The position numbers were made by a program, and so were the translations under genes. The notes under the pieces are model-generated. The model saw only the letters and a program-made list of their open reading frames with translations. It was not told the DNA's origin and did not search any database. Below are positions 34,929 through 45,144 of a stretch of 64,000 nt of DNA, piece by piece; positions within the stretch are counted from its first letter, which is position 1, and the number at the start of each line of letters is the position of its first letter. The DNA comes from Treponema sp. (lineage in GTDB: Bacteria; Spirochaetota; Spirochaetia; Treponematales; Treponemataceae): assembly GCA_016290995.1 (NCBI GenBank), contig JAEEVR010000007.1:1-64000 (forward strand), given 5' to 3'.

Positions 34929-36017
34929 ATGAAACTTTTAAAAGCAAAAAAAATCGTTCTAGCTTCCTTGGCCGCAGTTGTGGTCGCGCTTGTTTCTGGC
35001 TGCCAGGACGTCATTTATTGGAACATTCGCAAAGAAGTCACATTGAAAGACGCCAACATTAAGTCTGACATCAGAAGCATAATCCGCTTTAAAGACCAGT
35101 TTTATTGCGCCAACGGAAACATTTACCGAAAGAGCAACACCAGCAATAGTTACGGAACTTGGTCCAAGACGGGAGCGCCTTCGGGACAAGTCCTTAAACT
35201 TGCGGCGGACAAAGACTACATCTACGCGCTTGTCGGCATTTCAAAAGATTCGTCTAAAGACGGCGAAAACATCCCTGTGCGCCGCGAGTTGTGGTGTTCT
35301 AGCGACGGATCAAGCTGGAGCAAGGTGACAGCCGTTTATGGAAGCGGAGACATTGCCTATAGCTCTTCGAGCAGAACATATTTGTTTGGAACCAACGCAA
35401 TAAAAGAAGCGAATAGAAGCGCGTATTTTATCTTGATCGGAGGAGCTCCAGGAAACAGGGCCTATAAGTTAAGCGGTGCTACTGCGGTTGGAGTTCTTGA
35501 TTGGTCAACAACAAACGCGGACACAAAGCCTACCACAAGCTCGCAGTCATGCGTTTATGTCGGAAGCGCAGTCCGCTTCTTTAATTCCACAGGCTCTTGC
35601 ACAAACGAAAGTTCGTCCGGCGGCGACGCGACGATTTATTATTACGGCGACGGTTCCACATTGCGTTGGGGCGGAGCGAAGACTGGAAGCGTGGGCGCCA
35701 AGGCCGGCATTTTGTCGCTGGGCGTTACAAAAGACTATATCCTTGTCGGAACTTCAAGCGGAATCACCCATCATCCTTTAACGGCGGAAGGGGTTCCCGG
35801 TTCAAGAGCGTCAAACATGCCTTACAATGCGGAGGCGACGCTTAGCGCGCAGTACAACATTCTTTCGATATTGGTAGTCAATCCGGAAAAAAACGAAACG
35901 GAAACCGCGATTTACGCAAGCCAAAACTACACAGGAAACGGAAGCAATTCCGCGCAATTTGACCACATCTGTATGTGGGCCTACTATCCTGAAAGGCGAG
36001 AGTGGAACCGCGACTAG
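34929..36017 (+). CDS. Predicted lipoprotein, unknown function
   Basis: Lipobox VALVSGC; beta-rich repeats. Confidence 0.6.
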   Translation: MKLLKAKKIVLASLAAVVVALVSGCQDVIYWNIRKEVTLKDANIKSDIRSIIRFKDQFYCANGNIYRKSNTSNSYGTWSKTGAPSGQVLKLAADKDYIYALVGISKDSSKDGENIPVRRELWCSSDGSSWSKVTAVYGSGDIAYSSSSRTYLFGTNAIKEANRSAYFILIGGAPGNRAYKLSGATAVGVLDWSTTNADTKPTTSSQSCVYVGSAVRFFNSTGSCTNESSSGGDATIYYYGDGSTLRWGGAKTGSVGAKAGILSLGVTKDYILVGTSSGITHHPLTAEGVPGSRASNMPYNAEATLSAQYNILSILVVNPEKNETETAIYASQNYTGNGSNSAQFDHICMWAYYPERREWNRD

Positions 36018-36029
36018 AATAGGAACGGT

Positions 36030-38471
36030 ATGGCAGACGCGCTTTTTGAAAACACAAAGACGCATGAGCCGTTAGCGGCGCGAATGAGGCCGCGAAACCT
36101 TGACGAGTACATCGGCCAAGACCACATCGTAGGAAAGGGCCGCCTTCTCCGCCGAGCCATAGCCGCCGACCAATTGACTTCCGTAATATTTTACGGCCCT
36201 CCCGGAAGCGGAAAAACAACCCTCGCGCACGTCATAGCCAGCCACACAAAAAGCAATTTCATAACATTGAACGCGGTTCTTACCGGCGTGGCTGACATAC
36301 GCAACGCAATAAAGCAGGCCGAAGACTTTAAGAACCTATACAGCCGCCGCACAATCTTGTTCGTTGACGAAGTCCACCGCTGGAACAAGGCCCAGCAAGA
36401 CGCGCTTTTGCCCTGGGTAGAAAACGGCACGATAATCTTAATCGGCGCCACGACGGAAAATCCTTTCTTTGAAGTCAACAAAGCGCTTGTCAGCCGAAGC
36501 CGCGTCTTTCAGCTAAAGCAGCTTACAAAAGACGATTTGAAAAACGTGGCCTACATGGCGCTCAACGACATCGACCGCGGCTACGGCCATTGGCGAATCG
36601 ATTTTGAAAGCGGCGCCTTGGAGCACTTGATCGACACTGCCAACGGAGACGCGCGCTCGCTTTTAAACGCGCTGGAATTGGCTGTTGAAACCACGCCAGT
36701 CCAGTGGGCGCCCGACGCAAACCCGCCGCAGCCTTCTTACGGAAGCACAATCTTTATCAGCCGGGAGGCGGCGGAAGAGTCGATCCAAAAAAAAGTTGTC
36801 CTTTACGACCGTGACGGCGACTACCATTACGACATTATCAGCGCCTTTATAAAAAGCTTGCGGGGCCGCGACCCCGACGCGGCGATGTATTGGCTTGCAA
36901 GAATGGTGCGCTCTGGCGAAGACCCGCACTTTATTTTTAGGCGAATGCTTATAAGCGCCTGCGAAGACACGGGCTTGGCAGACCCTTACGCGCTTGGCGT
37001 GGTGGAATCTTGCGCCGCCGCCTTTGACCGCGTGGGCTTGCCGGAAGGCCGCTATCATTTGGCGCACGCCGCGCTTTACTTGGCCACCGCTCCCAAGTCA
37101 AATTCGTCGATGGCCTTTTTTGATGCGCTTGCCTCCGTTGAGAAGGAAGACACCGAAGTTCCAAACCATTTGCGCGACGCAAGCCGCGACGCGGAAGGCT
37201 TTGGCCACGGCGCGGGCTACTTGTATCCGCACGCTTACCGCGACCACTGGGTTGCCCAGCAATATTTGCCCGACCAACTTGTTGGCCGCGTCTTTTACAC
37301 GCCCAGCGACCAGGGCTACGAAAAGAAAATTCGCGACGACGTTTTGTCGCGCAGGGAATTGCAAATCGCGGCCATCTTGGAAGACGACACCGGCGAGCGC
37401 GCGCTGGATCCGACTTCAAGCCAGACAACCGGAAGCAAAAATTCGGACGTCGCGCTTTTGCTGCAGCAGCAGTTTAAGGACAAGAACGGCGAGTCGCTGA
37501 CCTTTAGTCCAAAAGACCAGGGCAAAGAGAACGCGCTTCAAAACGCCGACAAGTCTTGGCGCGAGCGCTTGGATTCCAACCGCGCCGAGGTTCTTTTGCA
37601 AGCGCGCGACCAAATGATAGAAGCCGCGCGTTTGGTTAGAAGCGACCGCTCTTTGGTGTGGAACGCCGACGACGCGCTTTTGTTGTGGGAGCTCGCGCGA
37701 AAAACACCGGAAGGCGTCACTTGCGGTTTGTGCCGTTCCCAAAAAGGACTGGAAGTGTTGGAGCAATACGCGCGCACTTTGGGCGACTTGGACAAGCCGG
37801 TTTTGCTTGTCCGCCCGGGAGCGGAAGACGACGGCGCCGCCCAGCAATCCAAGGCCGGCCAACAGTCGGTTGACGAGGCGCTCCTCAAAAAAGTTTTGGC
37901 AGCCTTTTACGAAAAAAACATTGTCTTTGACAAATTCTTTTTTAGGAATCCCTTTAACAGCGCCGAAAGCGTTCAAAGCATGAGCGGCGCCTTTGCCACT
38001 TGCGGAATCGCGGGAAAAATTCCCGCCGGCTGGAAAATCATCATCAGCCAGCAAATCCCCAGCGCGGGCCAGCGAGTAAGCAAGGTCATCGAAAAGCAAG
38101 TTTTGGCCGGCGGCATTCTTGACGCGTGGCGGCCGCTCTTGGAAAAAATGTCCGAAGCCGAAGGAAAGTTTTTTAGCGACAAGTCAAATCCGCTCTTTGA
38201 CTGGAACGCGGAAAGCGTCAAAAAAGTTTTTGAAGAGCAAGGCTTTAAGGTTGAATGCAAGGCAAGCAAGATAACCGAAAAGCGCCGCGTAAGCCAAAAG
38301 GAAATCAGCGCCTGGTTTGAAAGCGAAAGCTCTCCATACGCCGCCGCCATAAAGGCCGCCATCGGTTCCGACAAAACCGCCGAGCTAGCCCGCTTCTTTT
38401 CTTCCGCCGCCCAAACCACAATCTTTGACTGGACCAGCGAAGTCGCCTTGTTTACAATCAGCCAAAAATAA
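36030..38471 (+). CDS. rarA: RarA/MgsA AAA+ ATPase with ~370-aa C-terminal extension
   Basis: PRNLDEYIGQDHIVGKGRLLRRAI...FYGPPGSGKTTLA; 813 aa, about twice the usual RarA length. Confidence 0.9.
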   Translation: MADALFENTKTHEPLAARMRPRNLDEYIGQDHIVGKGRLLRRAIAADQLTSVIFYGPPGSGKTTLAHVIASHTKSNFITLNAVLTGVADIRNAIKQAEDFKNLYSRRTILFVDEVHRWNKAQQDALLPWVENGTIILIGATTENPFFEVNKALVSRSRVFQLKQLTKDDLKNVAYMALNDIDRGYGHWRIDFESGALEHLIDTANGDARSLLNALELAVETTPVQWAPDANPPQPSYGSTIFISREAAEESIQKKVVLYDRDGDYHYDIISAFIKSLRGRDPDAAMYWLARMVRSGEDPHFIFRRMLISACEDTGLADPYALGVVESCAAAFDRVGLPEGRYHLAHAALYLATAPKSNSSMAFFDALASVEKEDTEVPNHLRDASRDAEGFGHGAGYLYPHAYRDHWVAQQYLPDQLVGRVFYTPSDQGYEKKIRDDVLSRRELQIAAILEDDTGERALDPTSSQTTGSKNSDVALLLQQQFKDKNGESLTFSPKDQGKENALQNADKSWRERLDSNRAEVLLQARDQMIEAARLVRSDRSLVWNADDALLLWELARKTPEGVTCGLCRSQKGLEVLEQYARTLGDLDKPVLLVRPGAEDDGAAQQSKAGQQSVDEALLKKVLAAFYEKNIVFDKFFFRNPFNSAESVQSMSGAFATCGIAGKIPAGWKIIISQQIPSAGQRVSKVIEKQVLAGGILDAWRPLLEKMSEAEGKFFSDKSNPLFDWNAESVKKVFEEQGFKVECKASKITEKRRVSQKEISAWFESESSPYAAAIKAAIGSDKTAELARFFSSAAQTTIFDWTSEVALFTISQK

Positions 38472-38534
38472 CTTTTTGTCATATTAAAATTTTTTCGTGG
38501 AAAAAAATCAAAAGCCGCGCTATAATAAAGCGTT

Positions 38535-40001
38535 ATGACAAAAAGAAAATTCACTATCGGTCAAAAAGTTTATCTATTCGTTGGACTTACTGTCTTTTTT
38601 GCCGCTTTTGGCGCGGCCTTAATTTCCTATAGAATCAACGCAAGACAAATCGACGGATACTTTAAGAACCTTTCGCTCCATTCCGCAAGAAACTTCGCGC
38701 AATTTATTGACACTGATTTTTACTCAAGGCTTAAGGAAGTCGCTGTCTCGCCAGAATACCAAGAGATCCGCGCGCAGGCCGAAGAGAACGAGGACGAAGC
38801 GCCGATTGAAGAATATCTAAAAGAAAAAAATCTTTGGGACGATTACAAGAAAAACCAAGCGCTTATGGTTCGCTACCTTCGCACGATGGAAGACATCAAG
38901 TACCTTTACGTTGTCGTTTGGGGCGGAAAGAACGAAACCCAAGACATGTATTTGATGGATGACGACGAAAATCCGATTTACATGACCGGCTATTTTGAGG
39001 ATCGGGAAGAAAGCTTATTGGGCATCGACGCTTCAAAAGAAGTTGAGCCTACTATTTCTGAAGGCGATTGGGGCTGGCTTTGCTCCTCCTTTGTTCCTGT
39101 TTATGACGACGCTGGAAATTTGGTTTGCCAAGTCGGCTGCGACGTTGGAATGAATGACATTATGAAGGAGCGAAAGACCTTCTTGATGTACCTTTTAGCA
39201 AGCGCGATTGTCTTTACGGTTTTTGTTTTGATCGGAGCGATTCGTCTTATAAATCGAATCGTAATAAAGCCGATGGACGCCATCACAAGTGAGATGAAAA
39301 AGTTCTCTCCCTCAAACAACAAAAGCTACAAAGAGTGCGGCGTCCTTGACCTTAACATAAAAAGCAACGACGAGATAGAAGACATTTACAACGGAATCCG
39401 TTCGATGCAAATCAGAATCTTGGATTACCTTAAGGACATCGTTCAAATCCGTGCTGAAAAAGAAATGGTTGAAAGCAACATTGGCGAGATGAGCCGCAAG
39501 GTTTACCAGGATTCGCTTACCTCCGTCGGAAACAAGTCCGCCTATTTAAAGAAAGCCGCCGAGCTTGACGAAAAAATCGGCAAAGAAAATTTTGAGTTTG
39601 CGATCGTAATGGTAGACGTGAATTTCTTAAAGAACATAAACGACACGCACGGCCACACCTTTGGCGACAACTACCTTAAGGGCTGCTGCAAAAAAGTTTG
39701 CCACATTTACAAACATTCCCCAGTATTCCGAATCGGCGGCGACGAGTTTGTAGTCGTTTTGCTTGACGAAGACTATGATAACAGAAAGGCCCTTCTTGAC
39801 GAAGCCCTAAAAACTTTTGAAAAAACATTCAACGATTCCAACGCAAAGCCCTGGCAGCGCTATTCCGCCGCTCTTGGCATGTCCGAATACACCCACGGCG
39901 ACAAGACAGTCGAAAAAGTCTTTAAGCGCGCCGACCAAGCCATGTACTCCGCCAAAGCCGACTTCAAAAAAGCCCACGGCATCAAAGGCGGGGTAAGGTA
40001 A
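38535..40001 (+). CDS. Diguanylate cyclase with extracytoplasmic sensor region
   Basis: Two TM segments around a sensor region, HAMP-like segment, intact RIGGDEFVVVL. Confidence 0.92.
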   Translation: MTKRKFTIGQKVYLFVGLTVFFAAFGAALISYRINARQIDGYFKNLSLHSARNFAQFIDTDFYSRLKEVAVSPEYQEIRAQAEENEDEAPIEEYLKEKNLWDDYKKNQALMVRYLRTMEDIKYLYVVVWGGKNETQDMYLMDDDENPIYMTGYFEDREESLLGIDASKEVEPTISEGDWGWLCSSFVPVYDDAGNLVCQVGCDVGMNDIMKERKTFLMYLLASAIVFTVFVLIGAIRLINRIVIKPMDAITSEMKKFSPSNNKSYKECGVLDLNIKSNDEIEDIYNGIRSMQIRILDYLKDIVQIRAEKEMVESNIGEMSRKVYQDSLTSVGNKSAYLKKAAELDEKIGKENFEFAIVMVDVNFLKNINDTHGHTFGDNYLKGCCKKVCHIYKHSPVFRIGGDEFVVVLLDEDYDNRKALLDEALKTFEKTFNDSNAKPWQRYSAALGMSEYTHGDKTVEKVFKRADQAMYSAKADFKKAHGIKGGVR

Positions 40002-40025
40002 AGGTTTTTGGAAGCAGCGTTTTTG

Positions 40026-41075
40026 CTATATTGTCTTTCGGACGTAGAAAGTCGCCTTTCCGTTTCCATGCCTTTCCAACTTGCCTTGTTCGCAGAGTTT
40101 TTTAAGAGCGCTTTCTATCGAGGCCTTGCTGATTGAAGGACAGTCTTCTTGAATGTCGCTTTTAGTGAATTTTCCAATCCGGGCGGAACATGCCTTTTGC
40201 GCCATCTGAAAACTATCAAGCTTTTGGCTGATTAAATCCAAGCGTTCTTCAAAATCGCGATAGGCGGCGAGAATGGTTCCCAATAAATATTTGACAAACG
40301 GCGTGTTGTCATTCTTTCCTTCCAACCAGCCTTCCGAGCTTTGTTGCAGAGTTTGATAGTAAGATTCCTTTGTTTTTTCGATTTTCTTTTCCAGGCTGAT
40401 GTATTTGCACACAACAAAACCGGCGCGATACAAAAGCAGCGTGGTTAAAAGCCGCGACATTCTTCCGTTTCCGTCATTAAAGGGGTGAACGCAAAGAAAG
40501 TCTTTGACAAATGAACAAATCAACAAAAGCGGCTCCACCTTGCCGGCGTCAACAGTTTTGTTGAACGTGTCGCAAAGCGCTTCAATCGCGATTGGAGTTT
40601 CAACCGGAGAAAGCGGCGTGAATAAAATTGACGTTTCTCCGTTGGAATTGTTTGCCACAATATAGTTTTGCGAGTTCTTAAATTTTCCGCCAATGCTTGA
40701 ATCTGAATACTTGTAAAGATATTTATGAAGTTGCAAAATATAAGACGAGCTTATCGGAATGTATTCAAAGTTTTCATGGATGACATTCAACACATCTCGG
40801 TAGCCCATAATTTCTTTTTCGTCACGATTGCGCGGTGTTGTTTTGTCCGCCACTAGGCTTTTGATTCGGGCGTTTGTCGTAACAATTCCTTCTATCTTGT
40901 TTGAGCTTTCAACGCTCTGAACCTTTGCAATCTCCACAAGCTTTTCCAGCTCGTCCTTTTTTTGGCGGACAAAAAAATCCTGCCGTCCCTTGCATTCATG
41001 GATTTTTGCGATATATCCAAGAATTTCATCATCGAGAATGCAATGCAAATTTTTTGAATAGTCAAACGCTCTCAT
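40026..41075 (-). CDS. Fic-family protein with C-terminal winged HTH
   Basis: Fic motif HPFNDGNGRMSR; N-terminal SSNKIEGI. Confidence 0.95.
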   Translation of the reverse strand: MRAFDYSKNLHCILDDEILGYIAKIHECKGRQDFFVRQKKDELEKLVEIAKVQSVESSNKIEGIVTTNARIKSLVADKTTPRNRDEKEIMGYRDVLNVIHENFEYIPISSSYILQLHKYLYKYSDSSIGGKFKNSQNYIVANNSNGETSILFTPLSPVETPIAIEALCDTFNKTVDAGKVEPLLLICSFVKDFLCVHPFNDGNGRMSRLLTTLLLYRAGFVVCKYISLEKKIEKTKESYYQTLQQSSEGWLEGKNDNTPFVKYLLGTILAAYRDFEERLDLISQKLDSFQMAQKACSARIGKFTKSDIQEDCPSISKASIESALKKLCEQGKLERHGNGKATFYVRKTI

Positions 41076-41092
41076 ACACCTACCATATATAG

Positions 41093-41173
41093 AATACGCC
41101 CAAAATTAGGGTGGTTTTAGGCGTATTTATTGAATAATATGCCATAATACGTCTTTTGTCAAGCAAATACGCC
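41093..41173 (-). promoter_or_regulatory. fic promoter with three AATACGCC operator-like elements
   Basis: Minus-strand TTGACA (41157-41162), 17-nt spacer, TATTAT (41134-41139); AATACGCC at 41093-41100 and 41166-41173, GGCGTATT at 41120-41127. Confidence 0.7.
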
Positions 41174-41289
41174 TAAAAGCGGGGTGATGTTAGGGGGAAA
41201 TGTGATTAGGGCAGTGACCCAAAAATAAAATTTGCAATTTTCCCAAATTCGCGCTATACTATGCGGAATAACCATTATAGGAGACACAA

Positions 41290-41919
41290 ATGAATTTTAT
41301 TTTCTTGGGACCGCCCGGAGCCGGAAAGGGCTCGCTTGCCGTAAAAGTGGCAAAAGACTACAACATTCCACACATTTCAACCGGCGACATTTTCCGCGCC
41401 GCGATTAAAAACCAGACTGAACTTGGAAAGAAGGTAAAGTCAATCATTGACGCCGGCGGATTGGTCAGCGACGACATCACTTGCGCCCTTGTGCAGGAAC
41501 GCTTGGCTGAACCCGACTGCAAGAACGGCTTTATCCTTGACGGATTCCCCCGCACGATTCCCCAGGCCGACGCGCTTGGAAAATTCTGCCCCAACGTTAC
41601 TTGCGTAAACTTCCAGATCGCCGACGAAGTGGTCATCAAAAGATTGAGCACCCGCCGCGTTTGCAAAAAGTGCGGAGCCAACTTTAACATCCTTACAAAG
41701 CCCTCAAAGGTAGAAGGCATTTGCGACGAGTGCGGCGGCGAGCTTTACCAGCGCGACGACGACAAGCAGGAATCAATCTTGCACCGCATGGACGTTTACC
41801 GCGAGCAGACTGAGCCCCTTATCGCTTACTACCGCGCCAAAAACAAGTTGACGGATGTCGACGCCTCAATCGAGACAGACATACTTTTGGTAGAGTTCAA
41901 GAAGATTTTCAAGGACTAA
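41290..41919 (+). CDS. adk: Adenylate kinase
   Basis: FLGPPGAGKGSLA; FILDGFPRTIPQAD; zinc-binding lid CKKCGANFN...CDECGG. Confidence 0.96.
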   Translation: MNFIFLGPPGAGKGSLAVKVAKDYNIPHISTGDIFRAAIKNQTELGKKVKSIIDAGGLVSDDITCALVQERLAEPDCKNGFILDGFPRTIPQADALGKFCPNVTCVNFQIADEVVIKRLSTRRVCKKCGANFNILTKPSKVEGICDECGGELYQRDDDKQESILHRMDVYREQTEPLIAYYRAKNKLTDVDASIETDILLVEFKKIFKD

Positions 41920-41932
41920 ACCTTTATGCATG

Positions 41933-41959
41933 GCCCGCCAATTATGGCGGGCTTTTTTT
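41933..41959 (+). terminator. Rho-independent terminator
   Basis: GCCCGCCA-atta-TGGCGGGC followed by TTTTTTT. Confidence 0.9.
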
Positions 41960-42084
41960 GCGGAACGGGCAAAATTCCCCAAAATTTTTAATAAAATTTG
42001 GCTAAACTACTTTAACAACACTTAATTTTTTGATAATATTAAAAAGCCTGCGGCTTCAAACTCGGCCGCAAAGCAGGAGCAAAA

Positions 42085-43446
42085 ATGAAAAACGAATACG
42101 TTAAAAGAATTTGGGCGGACGTTCAGGCCAAAAACGCCAACGAACCCGAATTCCTCCAGGCGGTTCAGGAAGTTTTGACAACTCTTGATCCTATCGTTGC
42201 AAAAATGCAAAAGCAACTTGAGAGCCAGGCGGTTCTCGAGCGTTTCGTAGAGCCGGAACGAGTCATCATGTTCCGCGTTCCGTGGACAGACGACAAAGGC
42301 AAGGCCCACGTCAACCGCGGCTACCGCGTTCAGTTCAACAGCGCGATCGGCCCCTACAAGGGAGGCATCCGCTTTAGTCCCGAAGTAAACCTTTCGGTAC
42401 TCAAATTCTTGGGCTTTGAACAGACATTGAAGAACAGCCTTACAACGCTCCCGATGGGCGGCGGAAAGGGCGGAAGCGACTTTGATCCCCACGGAAAGTC
42501 AGACGCGGAAGTCATGCGCTTCTGCCAGTCATTTATGACAGAATTGCAGCGCCACATCGGACCGGACACAGACGTTCCGGCCGGAGACAAGGGCGTTGGC
42601 GGCCGCGAGGTTGCCTATATGTTCGGCCAGTACAAGAGAATCCGCGACGAGTTCACCGGCGTTTTGACCGGAAAGGGCTTGCAGTTTGGCGGATCTTTGG
42701 CCAGAACCGAAGCCACAGGCTACGGCTTGATTTACTTTGCCCGCGAAATGCTCGCCAAAGTCGGCGAAGACTTCAAGGGAAAGACTTGCGCTGTTTCTGG
42801 AGACGGAAACGTAGCCCAATACGCCGTAGAAAAATTGATTCAGCTTGGAGCTAAGCCGGTTACAATGTCTGACTCAAGCGGATTCATCTATGACCCCGAC
42901 GGAATCGACCAGAAGAAGTTGGAGTACGTAAAGAAGTTCCGCGACGCTCACAAAAAGATCGACGAGTACGTTAAGAAGTACCCCAAGGCCAAGTTCACAG
43001 CCAAGGCCAAGCCGTGGTCAGTAAAAGTTGACTGCGCCTTCCCCTGCGCCACTCAGAACGAGTTGGACGGAAAGGACGCCGACATGCTTATCAAGAACGG
43101 CGTTAAGTTGGTTGCCGAAGGCGCCAACATGCCCAGCACAATCGAAGCCACAAACAAGTTCCAGGATGCCGGCGTTTTATTCGCTCCCGGAAAAGCTTCA
43201 AACGCGGGCGGCGTTTCAGTTTCAGGCCTCGAAATGAGCCAGAACTCAGAGCGCCTCTCATGGTCATTCGAAGAAGTTGACCAGCGCCTTGACGGCATCA
43301 TGAAGAACATTCATGACAACGCCTTTGAGACAGCCAAGAAGTTTGGCCTTAAGACAAAAGCCGGAAAGACCGACTACGTCGCCGGCGCCAACATCGCGGG
43401 CTTCATCAAAGTCGCCAACGCGATGATTGCCCAAGGTCTTGTGTAA
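42085..43446 (+). CDS. gdhA: NADP-specific glutamate dehydrogenase
   Basis: YKGGIRFSPEVNLSVLKFLGFEQTLKNSLTTLPMGGGKGGSDFDP. Confidence 0.97.
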   Translation: MKNEYVKRIWADVQAKNANEPEFLQAVQEVLTTLDPIVAKMQKQLESQAVLERFVEPERVIMFRVPWTDDKGKAHVNRGYRVQFNSAIGPYKGGIRFSPEVNLSVLKFLGFEQTLKNSLTTLPMGGGKGGSDFDPHGKSDAEVMRFCQSFMTELQRHIGPDTDVPAGDKGVGGREVAYMFGQYKRIRDEFTGVLTGKGLQFGGSLARTEATGYGLIYFAREMLAKVGEDFKGKTCAVSGDGNVAQYAVEKLIQLGAKPVTMSDSSGFIYDPDGIDQKKLEYVKKFRDAHKKIDEYVKKYPKAKFTAKAKPWSVKVDCAFPCATQNELDGKDADMLIKNGVKLVAEGANMPSTIEATNKFQDAGVLFAPGKASNAGGVSVSGLEMSQNSERLSWSFEEVDQRLDGIMKNIHDNAFETAKKFGLKTKAGKTDYVAGANIAGFIKVANAMIAQGLV

Positions 43447-43480
43447 ACTGATAACCTCGCGCCGCTTGGCGCGTAGGGCA

Positions 43481-43514
43481 AAAAAAAGCCGCTCCGAAAG
43501 GAGCGGTTTTTTTT
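43481..43514. terminator. Bidirectional terminator between gdhA and phosphofructokinase
   Basis: A-run, CCGCTCC-gaaa-GGAGCGG, T-run between convergent genes. Confidence 0.88.
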
Positions 43515-43529
43515 GTGCCTTGACCAGAC

Positions 43530-44918
43530 TTATTCTGTCTTTTTGGCCTTTCCGTCGGCGACGTTAGAGGCGCGGTCTTTGGCGTCCTGCGCGTTGTTGA
43601 CCATCAACATCGGCTGGCCGGTCGCGTCAAGCGCGTCGCGCCACAAGGCTCCCTCGGGGTCAACCACGTTGCGCTTTGATGTTACGACAGAAATCGGGAT
43701 GTGAACGTACTTGTCGTGAACCAAGCCGACGACCATCTTTGTCTTTCCGGCCATCGCGGCGTGAACGGCGTTGTTGCCCAAGCGCTCGCAGTAAATCGAG
43801 TCGTTGGCGTTGGCGACGGCCGCGCGAACCTGGTAGCTGGGGTCGATGTACTTAAGGTTGATGTGAATGTTCTTTTCCTTAAAGTATTCGGTGATCTTAT
43901 CGCGCAAGAAAGTTCCGATGTCGGCGAGCTTTGTGTTGCCCGACGCGTCCTTTTGGTTTGTCTTTGTAAGCAATTCCTGTCCGGCGCCTTCGGCGACTAC
44001 GATAACGGCGTGGCCGCGCTTTTGCAAGCGGACTTCAAGCCAATGCAAGAAGCCGTTGGGTCCGTCAAGGTCAAAGGGAACTTCTGGAATCAAGCAGAAG
44101 TTTACTTCGTGGCTGGCAAGAGCGGTGGCTGTGGCGATAAAGCCTGATTCGCGGCCCATCAATTTTACAAGGCCGATGCCGTTGATTTGCGAGTGCGCTT
44201 CCATGTGGATGGCAGTAACGGCGTCCTTGGCTTTTTGAACGGCAGTCTCAAAGCCAAAGGAGCGGTCGATGAACTGCAAGTCGTTGTCAACTGTTTTGGG
44301 AACGCCGATAACGGCGATCTTGAGGCCGCGGCGCTCAACTTCGTTGGCCACGTCCAAGGCTCCGCGCTGGGTTCCGTCTCCGCCGATGATGAAAACCATG
44401 TTGATGTGGCGGGCTACCAAAGTGTCTACGATGTCGCCTGTGCGCTGTCCGCCGCCGCGGCTGGTTCCCAAGAAGGTGCCGCCGATTTTATGGATGTCGT
44501 CCACGTTGTAGGGGTTAAGCTGAACGGTGTCGTAGCCGCTTTCTTCAAAGAAGCCCTTGTAGCCGAACTGGAAGCCGTGGATTGAATGAACTCCATAGCG
44601 CTTCCACAAGCAGCGGACTACGGCGCGGATTACGTCGTTCAAACCGGGGCAAAGGCCGCCGCAAGTGCAGATGCCGGCGTTTACCTGCTCGGGGTCAAAG
44701 TAAATCTTTTCGCGAGGGCCGGCCTTTTGCAAAAGGTTGGCGCTGGACATGTCGTCCTTTTTGCTTGTGTCGAATACGTTGATTGTGTTGCGGACGTAAG
44801 AGTCGTCCTTAACGTAGTTGGCCTTGTGGTCGCCGAATACGTTCGACAACTTGATGGGCGAGGGGAACTTGCAGGGTCCCAATGTTTCTATTGTAAAGTC
44901 GAGTTTTGCTTCTGCCAT
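43530..44918 (-). CDS. ATP-dependent 6-phosphofructokinase, long form (462 aa)
   Basis: [48 protein letters not shown]. Confidence 0.93.
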   Translation of the reverse strand: MAEAKLDFTIETLGPCKFPSPIKLSNVFGDHKANYVKDDSYVRNTINVFDTSKKDDMSSANLLQKAGPREKIYFDPEQVNAGICTCGGLCPGLNDVIRAVVRCLWKRYGVHSIHGFQFGYKGFFEESGYDTVQLNPYNVDDIHKIGGTFLGTSRGGGQRTGDIVDTLVARHINMVFIIGGDGTQRGALDVANEVERRGLKIAVIGVPKTVDNDLQFIDRSFGFETAVQKAKDAVTAIHMEAHSQINGIGLVKLMGRESGFIATATALASHEVNFCLIPEVPFDLDGPNGFLHWLEVRLQKRGHAVIVVAEGAGQELLTKTNQKDASGNTKLADIGTFLRDKITEYFKEKNIHINLKYIDPSYQVRAAVANANDSIYCERLGNNAVHAAMAGKTKMVVGLVHDKYVHIPISVVTSKRNVVDPEGALWRDALDATGQPMLMVNNAQDAKDRASNVADGKAKKTE

Positions 44919-45077
44919 AAAATCTCCTATGCTAGGTTCGGCCTAGCCTAAAATATTCAATAAGTATACTATCACTTTCACTTTTTTTCAATAGAATTTG
45001 CCGCAGAATTTCACCGCTCGGCCCGCGGCGAGTTTTGACAAAATTGTGACAAAAAAGCGCGTTTATTGTTTTGAAAG

Positions 45078-45106
45078 TTGACAAATCATTTTGCAAGGCT
45101 TACAAT
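45078..45106 (+). promoter_or_regulatory. Sigma70-type promoter
   Basis: TTGACA 45078-45083, 17-nt spacer, TACAAT 45101-45106. Confidence 0.7.
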
Positions 45107-45144
45107 TAGGCCATCTTTGCCAAAGCAAGGATAAGGAGTTTATT

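Noticed and set aside
43460-43520. Possible small RNA between gdhA and phosphofructokinase
   Set aside because: Best explained as a bidirectional intrinsic terminator between convergent genes.
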